Origin: JANOBD01 sp031411495
GTDB lineage: Bacteria; Planctomycetota; Phycisphaerae; Tepidisphaerales; Tepidisphaeraceae
DNA length: 64,000 nt
Reading direction: 5' to 3'
Assembly: GCA_031411495.1 (NCBI GenBank)
Contig: JANOBD010000127.1
Location: forward strand, 62,001 to 126,000
Part shown: positions 29,301 through 36,121 of the stretch, piece after piece
Numbering within the stretch: position 1 is the stretch's first letter
Layout: each line of letters starts with the position of its first letter
Translations under genes and position numbers: made by a program
Notes under the pieces: model-generated
What the model was told of the DNA's origin: nothing
The model's input: the letters and a program-made list of their open reading frames with translations, nothing else
The model's database searches: none

Positions 29301-29755
29301 TCGAAAACCGTATTGATGAAGTTCTCGCCCGTGCCGCCGCGACGCGAAGCCAGGGGAACGCGCGTGCCAGTTGGCGAGATGAGCGTGACATTCAGATCGC
29401 CGACATAGGTGTGATTCAGGTTGAGCGTGACGCGCACGCTGGCGACATTTCCGCCATCGCCGGAGATTGGCAGGTTGCTGGTGATGGTGGCGTTGTCGTT
29501 GATCGGCAGTGGGACGTTGAGGGAGACGTAATTGGTATTCGCGCCGTCGAACAAGCCGTTTCCGTTCACATCCGCATAGACGGTCCAGCCGGCAACATTG
29601 CCTTCGCCGGCATTGACGATGCCGTCGAGATTGTCGTCGTAGAACACGCTGCCGGCGATGCTCGCGAGCAGTCGACGCGCTTCCATCATTTCGAGCGCGA
29701 ATGCCCGTGCGAGCCGGACCTTGGCGGAGCACGATCGACTTTTCGCAGACGGCAT
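26357..29755 (-). CDS. Subtilisin-like serine protease (S8) with SdrD B, P-domain and dockerin
   Basis: A secreted protease of about 1,132 residues. The planctomycete motif EARRLLA lies near 26-32. An SdrD B-like domain (about 34-240) is interrupted by a P-domain (about 78-213, with IDGTWKLEVTD). A second SdrD B-like domain follows (about 278-345). The S8 catalytic domain has Asp505 (GVTDDGAQ), His569 (DRHGTHV), oxyanion Asn662 (NSAGNNN) and Ser724 (GTSMATP). After an Ig-like segment, a C-terminal dockerin pair reads VVDFSDLLTVAQNYE and VDFSDLLILAQQYA. AAGGAAG lies about 5 nt upstream of ATG 29755, which is preferred over the open frame to 30061. It is a paralogue in architecture of the split gene downstream. 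Confidence 0.92.
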   Translation of the reverse strand: MPSAKSRSCSAKVRLARAFALEMMEARRLLASIAGSVFYDDNLDGIVNAGEGNVAGWTVYADVNGNGLFDGANTNYVSLNVPLPINDNATITSNLPISGDGGNVASVRVTLNLNHTYVGDLNVTLISPTGTRVPLASRRGGTGENFINTVFDDGAATSISSIGTGGGYTGNYRPESPLSAVAGQAIDGTWKLEVTDAATLDTGTLLGWSLNFRSGEPSATSTPSGYSLAGLPAGTFNVYLASEANWQTQRDVAAVTLSTSLSTETGVNFGVRQAPGSISGVVFADYDLDGIRDGDEPGIAGRTVYLDANNNSLFEPGEVSTTTNGSGAYTFTGLRPGQLYIRTVLPNKWFQTSPTVGGLVGLSALGAGNAASTRAPKMSHISGEMIVSVSNRSRLDGALKKLANRGLRNSVLMSAASSLGSVRGQSLLFIKVKAGNDSEKIAGLFSHLAGVGWAQPNISYADAADPRDFVPNDPSYPTQSHHIKMKNDLAWDVSEGAGVIIGVTDDGAQLTHPDLVDNLYINTGEIAGNGIDDDGNGYIDDRTGWDFTNSTTIGTGDNNASPASSSDRHGTHVIGIIGARTDNGIGVAGTAGKSTIVPLRFYGTGTWTSTVIFNTYKYAADNGIKIVSTSYNVDGFANDNLFLAAENYLYDHGVLHFNSAGNNNEMNPARQKFDQFLLVAATVTSSDAKATFSNYGTGIDISAPGDPIYSTSTNSGYVGMSGTSMATPNAAAVAALIWSAHPTWTRDQVAAQLLGMADNINGVSGNAAYANLLGTGRVNSYRAVTQSLGAPHFREVLGLPNEGGMTVGSPTQVRVQFFNVLDAAAANDMANWKLVGAGADDVFGTADDLSAPLTLTGNSTTYRIGTNEFIFNIGNPLTPGTWQFVASSALTDPFGTPLDGNNDGTGGDAFSRTFTVTSATAAQSVTLEPAQDFIDANFGQREAVAPTVSSSVFEFETDLALKFVFSEDMTDLTDASITIINTTTGQTLPDTAYDVTFDHVTFTATVAIDHSIVSGDFTATLASANTADRFGNQLDGDNDHVVGGDYAAPSFFFLQGDVNRDRVVDFSDLLTVAQNYEQTGKTFSEGNADFDPTGTVDFSDLLILAQQYATTLLRTATLTQVRKRSPRASDLV

Positions 29756-29951
29756 GGATCTTCCTTCCGGCACCCGGCCGCGAGGACCGAGAAAAACGGC
29801 CTCGTGGTCGAAAAAAGCGCGTGCTGCCCACCTCGAGCGCGCCTTGGCAGGCGCACGGAAATCCCGTTCACGATCAGCGACGTTCACAGCAGCGACTACG
29901 GAGAAGCAGGATCTTCCGCAGGCAAAGAATACCGGATTCCGGGGTGATGAC

Positions 29952-29989
29952 AACAAAAAGCCGGCCGCCGCCGTCTTCGGTCGGCGGCA
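29952..29989 (-). terminator. Probable terminator of the SLC13 transporter gene
   Basis: On the minus strand a 7-bp GC stem with an 8-nt loop (about 29967-29988) is followed, after a few bases, by CTTTTTG. It lies between the transporter stop at 30037 and the protease start. Confidence 0.55.
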
Positions 29990-30036
29990 CACAAACGGCC
30001 CAAACTCCCCGAAAAATCGCGCATTATTGCGCTCGC

Positions 30037-31701
30037 TCACATCAATTTGAGCATCGGACACAGCAGCCGCAGTCCGCCCCAGATGATGACGAACCCGATC
30101 AGGTCAAAGAGGATTCCCGCCCGCATCATTCGCGACAAAGGCACCAGCCCCGAGCCGTAGACGATTGCGTTCGGCGGCGTGCTGACCGGCAACATGAAGC
30201 CATAGCTCGCGCCGAGCACCGCACCCAGCGCCGGCGGCAACGCACTTACCTTCGCGCTCTGGCAGATCGCGATCACCACCGGAACAACCATGTTCGCGGA
30301 CGCGGTGTTGCTCGTCGCTTCGCTCAGGACGATTCCCAACGCGATCGCAAACGCCGTGAGTGTCCAGACAGATGCATCGGCGCTGAGAAACCGCGCGGTG
30401 AGCCCCCGGCCCATCGCCTCGGCAACGCCGGTGTCGAACATAAGCGAACCCAGCGCCAGCCCGCCGCCGAAGAGCAGAATCGTTCCCCAGTCGATCTTCT
30501 GCGCATCGTGCCAGCTGAGCGTGAACTCGCCATCCCGCAGGCGTGTCGGCAGCATGAAGAGCAGTGACGCGGCGAGCAGCGCGACGATCGACTCGGGCAG
30601 ATGGGTCTTGAACCAGGCCGAGAGCGCTTTCGAAAGTTCGAAGCTCGCGACTCCCGGTAGTTCGAGGATGCCCGGCGTGATCCAGAGGGTGACGGCAACC
30701 GCAAACGCGATCAGCGTGTTGATCTGCCCCGCGTGCCAAGGACCGAGTCTGGCGCGCTCGGCGCGGATGTAGTCGAGCACCGACTCGCCACAAGGGTGCC
30801 CCGGGGCAACGTACTCGTTGACCCGCGCCGTAGGCTCTTGGCGCGGGTCAGGGGCGCCTGCCCCGGGGCACCCGCCCACCGTGTCGACGCGATTCTTCTC
30901 CGGATGCAACAAGTAAAGCAGGAAGAACAACACGACGCCCATCACGACCAGCAGCGGAACGCAGAGCGCCATCCACTGGAAGAACGAGATCTCGACGCCG
31001 AGCGATTTACGGATCAGCCCGATGCCGATGAGGTTGGGAGGCGAGCCGACCGGCGTGCCGATGCCGCCGATGCTCGCGCCGTACGCCACCATGAGCATCA
31101 TGGCGGTAGCAAAGGGCCAGCGCCGCGCGTCCATCGGTTCGCCGGGAGCTGCGCGCATGCGATGAATCGCGCCGAGCATCCCCAGCGCGATCGGCATCAT
31201 CATCGCCGCCGTCGCGGTGTTGCTCACCCACATCGAGATCAGTGCGGTGACGATCCCGAGCCCGGCGAGCATGCCCGCTCGCGTCGAGCCGATGATCGGG
31301 ATCGAGAGAAAGTAGAGCGCGATCCGGCGATCGAGCCCGTGAACGCTCATCGCCCGCGCGATCATGAATCCGCCGAGAAAGACGAAAATGATCGGATCGC
31401 CGAAGTAGGCGAGCACGGTCTTCGCATTCGCAACGCCGAGCAACACGCACAGCGCCGAGCCGAGTAATGCGGTGACAGGGAGGGGAATGACTTCGCTCAC
31501 CCACATGCAGGCGATGCCCGCGAGGATCGCCGCCAGCGTGCGCCCTTGCGGCGTCAGGTCGTCACACAACCAATAGGTGACCCCGAAGACGACCGGCGTC
31601 GCAAACGCCCCGACGATTTTCCGCCACCGCTCGAAATGCTGCTCGAGGGGTGAAATCTGTTCGTCGTACGCGGAGGGCTGGGTTGAAGCCTGATCGGTCA
31701 C
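30037..31701 (-). CDS. SLC13/DASS-family sodium-coupled anion transporter
   Basis: A 554-residue membrane protein with about 11-12 hydrophobic segments. It carries both signature SNT motifs of the divalent anion/sodium symporter family, SNTAT (160-164) and SNTAS (464-468), whose serines line the substrate and sodium site. Likely substrates are di- or tricarboxylates or sulfate; sequence alone does not decide. The GTG start at 31701 is supported by CGGGAG a few bases upstream. The central cytoplasmic loop (about residues 277-303) is encoded by a palindromic repeat element and is rich in Pro/Gly, probably an in-frame insertion. It lies 62 bases downstream of the esterase gene and may share its transcript. 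Confidence 0.9.
   Translation of the reverse strand: MTDQASTQPSAYDEQISPLEQHFERWRKIVGAFATPVVFGVTYWLCDDLTPQGRTLAAILAGIACMWVSEVIPLPVTALLGSALCVLLGVANAKTVLAYFGDPIIFVFLGGFMIARAMSVHGLDRRIALYFLSIPIIGSTRAGMLAGLGIVTALISMWVSNTATAAMMMPIALGMLGAIHRMRAAPGEPMDARRWPFATAMMLMVAYGASIGGIGTPVGSPPNLIGIGLIRKSLGVEISFFQWMALCVPLLVVMGVVLFFLLYLLHPEKNRVDTVGGCPGAGAPDPRQEPTARVNEYVAPGHPCGESVLDYIRAERARLGPWHAGQINTLIAFAVAVTLWITPGILELPGVASFELSKALSAWFKTHLPESIVALLAASLLFMLPTRLRDGEFTLSWHDAQKIDWGTILLFGGGLALGSLMFDTGVAEAMGRGLTARFLSADASVWTLTAFAIALGIVLSEATSNTASANMVVPVVIAICQSAKVSALPPALGAVLGASYGFMLPVSTPPNAIVYGSGLVPLSRMMRAGILFDLIGFVIIWGGLRLLCPMLKLM
30794..30873. repeat. Palindromic repeat element inside the SLC13 gene
   Basis: An 80-nt imperfect palindrome: 15-nt outer arms (30794-30808 and 30859-30873, perfect), 10-nt inner arms (30820-30829 and 30840-30849, perfect) and a 10-nt loop. 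It is entirely within the coding frame, adds about 27 residues to a loop and contains no stop in the used frame. Confidence 0.75.
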
Positions 31702-31763
31702 GCATGCTCCCGGAGTATTACATCAACCCGATGACTCGATCACCAAACAAAGGCAATCAACAC

Positions 31764-33680
31764 TCATTTCGACGTGGAAACAGTCGGCCGCAGGATCAAC
31801 TCGCGCTTCTCGTGCGGCTTCACCTCCGTCTTGACCTGGTAGATGACGCCGAAGAGTTGCTCTGCCGCATCCGCCCCTTCGATGGTGATTCCGGATCGGT
31901 CGCGCGCGAAGGAAATCGCCTTGCCAGGTTCCGCCTTCCCGAGAAGTTCGGCGAGCCTGCTCAGGAGCAGGCGTGTAGTCAAGGGTTCATTGGTGTCATT
32001 GTCGATCTCGATGTGAGTTTCGTCGTTCGTAAAGGAGTAGGTGATCGCCGCGCCGCGATCGAAATAGCGAACGCAATTCGGCCCGACCTCATGGCAGTTG
32101 AGGAGCGGCCGGGCACCCCACGCGCCCATCGGCAGGAAACCGCCACCCTCGTCGGTGTTGAGAAGTTCCTGGCCGTTGACCATCAGGCTCGCGAGCCGGC
32201 CATCCGCTTCAATCCTTGCGGAGTAGTTCGGCGTGATCACGCGCCGGGCCGGCCGCATCTGCTGAACCTCGCACATCGGCGACTCGGGCGCGGAATCGGT
32301 CCTGAAGGGCTCGGCGGGAAGTCCGTCTCGATTGAACACGGTGGCCGCGGGATTCGCGCGCCACGCGTAGCGCAGAGTTCGAGGCGAGCGCACTCGGTCG
32401 CTGGAGACGCGAAGAGTCTGGTCGTCCACCCGGCTCGCGAGCGCCGAATAGTAGACGCCGTCTTCGCCCGCGAGATCGAACCCGTCGACGAGCTCTTCCT
32501 TCAGTAAGAGGGGCGACGATCCCACGTCAAACAGGACGCACATCGCATCGCCATCGGCCGTCGCGGATCGGAAGCGCGGCCCCTCGGCGACAATCTCCTT
32601 GCCGTAAGCGTATCGAGCGGCAAGCCGCGCCAATCGATCGCCGAGTTGTGATTTGTGACGCGGGTGAAGGTCGTAACCGTCCGGCGTATCGATCGCGACG
32701 GCGAGGTGCACATGCTCATCCTCCTTCGCGACCTTCGCCTGCGCATCGCGCAACCACGCGAACGAGTACGTCTCCCACGGCTCGGGATAGTTCGCGAGCT
32801 GGACGAGATAGAAAGGGAGGACAGGGTCGCGAAAATCCTCGCGCCATTGGCCGATCATTGTGCGGAGCAGATCCGGGTAGAGCGTCGCCTGCGCCGTGTT
32901 GCTCTCACCCTGGTACCAGAGCACGCCTTTGATGCGCATGCCGGCTAATGGGGCGATCATCGCGTTGTAGAGCTGGGTTGGTTTGATGCCGAACATCGAA
33001 TCGTGGAGATCGTCCGCCTTGAACGGCGCCAGCTTTGCAGACGGGATCCATCCTTCGACGCGCGTGCCGCCGAACGAGGAATCGATCAGCCCGATTGGCA
33101 CGTCGCGCAGGTCCGGGTCGTGCTCGCGCAGTGTGGCGGCGAAATAGATGCCGACGGCAGCGAAGCTGTTGATCGCCTTGAGGTCTTTGCCCGTCCACGA
33201 TCCTTTGAAGCTGTCCGCCGGTTTCTCTGCGGCTGCTTTCGGGATCATCAGCAATCGCAGCGACGCATCGGCGGCGACTTTCTCGAGAACCGAAGCATTG
33301 TCGATCGCCTCGCCGAACGTGAACTGCATGTTCGATTGGCCGGAACAAAGCCAAAGGTCGCCCATGAGCACGTCGTGAACGGCGAGCGCCTCTTGGCCGC
33401 AGCGGATCGACAACTCGAGCGGTTTGCCGAGCGGCAATGGTGGAAGCTCGACCTGCCACTTTCCCTCGGCGTCGGCAACCGCTTCGGCCGACTTGTCGGC
33501 GAGTGAGACGACTACTTTCTGCGCCGGCGTCACGTTCCCCCAGATGCGGACGGGAGCATCGCGCTGGAGCACCATGCGATCGCCGAAGACCGACGCGAGC
33601 GACAATGGCTGTGCCTGTGATTCGATCGCCAGCAATGCGACAATGGCTGATCCCATCGCGCGTTGAAACCATGGATGCAT
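31764..33680 (-). CDS. Sialate O-acetylesterase-like SGNH hydrolase
   Basis: A 638-residue secreted esterase. A signal peptide spans about residues 1-23 (MHPWFQRAMGSAIVALLAIE). A beta-sandwich (about 30-105) precedes the SGNH domain, which has the nucleophile motif WLCSGQSNMQF, the WYQGESNT block and the DLHPRHK block with catalytic Asp/His. The family removes O-acetyl groups from sialic acids or, in environmental bacteria, from plant polysaccharides. The C-terminal 150 residues form an extra beta-rich domain. ATG 33680 follows AGGA at good distance and is preferred over TTG 33695. It is 33 bases from the methyltransferase gene and 62 from the SLC13 gene, all minus strand. Confidence 0.88.
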   Translation of the reverse strand: MHPWFQRAMGSAIVALLAIESQAQPLSLASVFGDRMVLQRDAPVRIWGNVTPAQKVVVSLADKSAEAVADAEGKWQVELPPLPLGKPLELSIRCGQEALAVHDVLMGDLWLCSGQSNMQFTFGEAIDNASVLEKVAADASLRLLMIPKAAAEKPADSFKGSWTGKDLKAINSFAAVGIYFAATLREHDPDLRDVPIGLIDSSFGGTRVEGWIPSAKLAPFKADDLHDSMFGIKPTQLYNAMIAPLAGMRIKGVLWYQGESNTAQATLYPDLLRTMIGQWREDFRDPVLPFYLVQLANYPEPWETYSFAWLRDAQAKVAKEDEHVHLAVAIDTPDGYDLHPRHKSQLGDRLARLAARYAYGKEIVAEGPRFRSATADGDAMCVLFDVGSSPLLLKEELVDGFDLAGEDGVYYSALASRVDDQTLRVSSDRVRSPRTLRYAWRANPAATVFNRDGLPAEPFRTDSAPESPMCEVQQMRPARRVITPNYSARIEADGRLASLMVNGQELLNTDEGGGFLPMGAWGARPLLNCHEVGPNCVRYFDRGAAITYSFTNDETHIEIDNDTNEPLTTRLLLSRLAELLGKAEPGKAISFARDRSGITIEGADAAEQLFGVIYQVKTEVKPHEKRELILRPTVSTSK

Positions 33681-33713
33681 CGGATGTCCTCGCAATCTGG
33701 ATCTGCCTGCGGT

Positions 33714-34517
33714 TCAGTCAGTACGTCGTTTCGCGACGATCTGCAAATGTGATGCGCGTGCCGCCGCATCCTGATCGTCGTTGAGGGATTCTTCGATCTT
33801 CACGAGCCTGCGGAACGCCGTTGGATCGCTCACGAGTTCCTTGTACGCGCGGATCGGCAGGATCGTCTTGCCGCTGACTTCGATCACGTCGAAGCCGGAC
33901 TTCTCGAAGAGGTTGCGGAGCGATGAAGGCGTGAAGGTGGTGAGTTCGAATTGCTCTTCGCGATCGTTGGTGAGCCAGCGGGTTCGGCCGGTGCGGAGGA
34001 ACGTCTCGAGTTCGTCGAGGTTGCCACGCTCGAGATAGTGGTCGATGGCGGCGAGCTTGTTGTCGGCGGTGGCGATGACGATGCCGCCGGGAAGGGTGAT
34101 GCGCGACATCTCGCGCGCGGCCTTGAGCGGATCGCTGCAGATAGACAGCGGATCGCCCATCGCGAGCGTAAGCGAGTAGGCCGCGTCGGGCAGCATCGGC
34201 ATCGACACGATGTCGGCCACGATTCCCTGGGCCTTGCTCGTCTTGCCGAGTTCATCGAGCTTGCCGCGGACTTCGCCGACCATGGCCGGTGAGTGATCGA
34301 CGAACGTGGTGTGAAAGCCGCTCTTGAGCAGTTTCAATCCCCACTTGCCCGTGCCGCAGCCCAGGTCCAGACACTTCGCGCGCGCGTCTCGCGGCAGATA
34401 GGGCTTGACGCGGTGCCAGGTGATCTCGTCGTGAAAATCCCAGTAGACGTCGTCGTAAATGGCGTCGTACTTCTTGGCGACTCGGTTATGGTATTTGACG
34501 CTTCGATCACGGGCCAT
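33714..34517 (-). CDS. Class I SAM-dependent methyltransferase
   Basis: A 267-residue Rossmann-fold methyltransferase. Motif I is CLDLGCGTGKWG (about 49-60), followed by FVDHSPAMV (motif II) and VADIVSMPMLPDAAYSLTLAM (motifs III-IV). The substrate is unknown; the closest general pattern is the small-molecule Methyltransf_11/25 type. No SD is visible before the ATG. Only 33 bases separate it from the esterase gene. Confidence 0.85.
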   Translation of the reverse strand: MARDRSVKYHNRVAKKYDAIYDDVYWDFHDEITWHRVKPYLPRDARAKCLDLGCGTGKWGLKLLKSGFHTTFVDHSPAMVGEVRGKLDELGKTSKAQGIVADIVSMPMLPDAAYSLTLAMGDPLSICSDPLKAAREMSRITLPGGIVIATADNKLAAIDHYLERGNLDELETFLRTGRTRWLTNDREEQFELTTFTPSSLRNLFEKSGFDVIEVSGKTILPIRAYKELVSDPTAFRRLVKIEESLNDDQDAAARASHLQIVAKRRTD

Positions 34518-34593
34518 TCAAGAAGGATATTCAAAATGAACCACGAAGGCACATGCCGTGGGTCTCGGCCTGGCGGGGCAAGAAGGAGAAGGG

Positions 34594-34677
34594 AACCACA
34601 GATGAACACGGATCAACACAGATCGAATAAAGATCTGAGTTCATCTTCATCTGTGTTCATCTTGTTCATCTGTGGTT
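34594..34677. repeat. Hairpin element 4 between histidine kinase and methyltransferase genes
   Basis: The outer 15-nt arms (34594-34608 and 34663-34677) are perfectly complementary, and pairing continues with one bulge to about 31 nt per arm around a loop of about 20 nt. Each arm repeats words like GATGAACACA. It lies between minus-strand genes ending at 34693 and starting at 34517. Confidence 0.7.
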
Positions 34678-34692
34678 TCTGATCTGACTCGA

Positions 34693-35481
34693 CTATGCCG
34701 CCGGGAGCAGCAGACCGAAGGTGGTGCCGCGGCCGATCGTGGATTCCACTTCGATCGTTCCGCCGTGCACTTCCATGATCTGTTTGCAGATGTGCAGGCC
34801 GAGTCCGCTGCCGCGATGTTCGCCGGGCTTGGGGTCGGTCTTGGTGGTGAAGAACGGGTCGAAGATCTTCGCAAGGTTCTTGGCTTCGATGCCCGGACCG
34901 GTGTCGATCACGCAGATGCGGACGTGGTCGTCATCCACCATGTCGGCCTTGATGGTGATGCTGTTGCCGCGCGATCGGACCTCGCCGAGCATGGCCTGCC
35001 GCGCGTTGATGAGCAGATTCAGCAGAACCTGCTCCAGCTGAACCGGGTCGCCCTTGATCTGCAGATCTGGCTGGACCTGGATGCGCAGCGCGATGCCGTC
35101 TTTGCGCGGGTCGCGCGCCAGGACCGAGAGCGTTTCGTCGATGAGGTGCTGGATGCGGACGGTGCGGTTCTCGCGCTCGCCGCGGACCAGCGAGAGCATC
35201 GAGTTGCAGATCTTCCCTGCGCGCATCGCGTGCTGGATGCTCTTGGAGAGCGCCTTGTGAGTGAGTTCGCGGTCTTCCTTGTTCTGCTCGATCGCGCCCA
35301 GCGCCATCTGGCAATAGCTGGTGATGGGCGTCAGCAGGTTGTTGAACTCGTGCGCGATCACCGCCGCGATGGTGCCGACGGTCGCGAGTCGCTGTGACTC
35401 GGTGAGTTGGGCGCGCATCGCGTCCAACTCGGATTGAAGTCGTTCGATGGAGTCGACGGGTTCGGTGGGTGCAGCGTCCAT
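34693..35481 (-). CDS. Soluble sensor histidine kinase
   Basis: A 262-residue cytoplasmic kinase without membrane segments or a visible input domain. It begins with a short coiled coil (about 11-35). The HisKA H-box is VIAHEFNNLLTP with His44. The HATPase domain has the N-box NLLINARQAM, G1 DTGPGI, an F-box-like FDPFFTTK and G2 GSGLGL. No response regulator is adjacent, so the partner is elsewhere. The NNLLTPI pattern resembles NtrB-type family 4 kinases. No SD is seen before the ATG. Confidence 0.9.
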   Translation of the reverse strand: MDAAPTEPVDSIERLQSELDAMRAQLTESQRLATVGTIAAVIAHEFNNLLTPITSYCQMALGAIEQNKEDRELTHKALSKSIQHAMRAGKICNSMLSLVRGERENRTVRIQHLIDETLSVLARDPRKDGIALRIQVQPDLQIKGDPVQLEQVLLNLLINARQAMLGEVRSRGNSITIKADMVDDDHVRICVIDTGPGIEAKNLAKIFDPFFTTKTDPKPGEHRGSGLGLHICKQIMEVHGGTIEVESTIGRGTTFGLLLPAA

Positions 35482-35726
35482 GGTGATTTACGTACAATTC
35501 CTCTGCTGCCTTGGGTATCGGTCCGAAAGCGGATGAGCCTTCACCGGCGAGCGCTGCAATCCGCGTGGCGCGGGCGAGAACGCGATTGTCCGATAAGAAC
35601 GGTCTCGATGGGCAAGATGCGCGCCTCGCCCGTTCGTAACGGATGAGCGTTCTGAGCTGATGGCATGTGATTTTCAGTCCAAACCGTCACGGGTTGTGTG
35701 AACGGACCTGACTCGCCGCACCGGGA

Positions 35727-36072
35727 CTACTTCGCGATCTCCCAGATGTGGCCGGCGGGATCCTGAACGCTTGCGGTGCGAATGCCCCAGGGTCGATCCA
35801 TCGGGCAATTGAGCAACTCGACACGCGCGATTTCAGATCGGCACACAAAGCCAAAGTGATACGGTTCTCGGTGTGCGGAACGCGGGAACGATCAACGCCG
35901 AATTCTCGACCAACGGCGAATGAGGAATGTCGAATTGACGGACCGAACCACATGAGATGGCGGAAGCGTCGGCGCCCATCACACCGAATCTGAAGAGAAT
36001 CCACAGCATACGCGTCCATGGAATCTTCCAGAACGAACTGGACTGACTCGCAGTTACGCGCGGAATCGTCAC
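35727..36072 (-). pseudogene. Degraded VOC/glyoxalase-like gene
   Basis: Between the kinase and GH2 genes, the minus strand ends with a clear VOC-superfamily C-terminus (WGIRTASVQDPAGHIWEIAK, stop at 35729-35727). Upstream, coding-like text continues only by switching frame (for example ENRITLALCADLKSRVS in another frame), and no intact start-to-stop gene exists. It is best read as a frameshifted remnant. The remaining bases of this 640-base gap (35482-35726 and 36073-36121) hold nothing recognisable. Confidence 0.4.
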
Positions 36073-36121
36073 GATGAGATGGTGGCGATAGGGTGCTCGC
36101 TTGGCGGGAAGCCGGTCGCGA

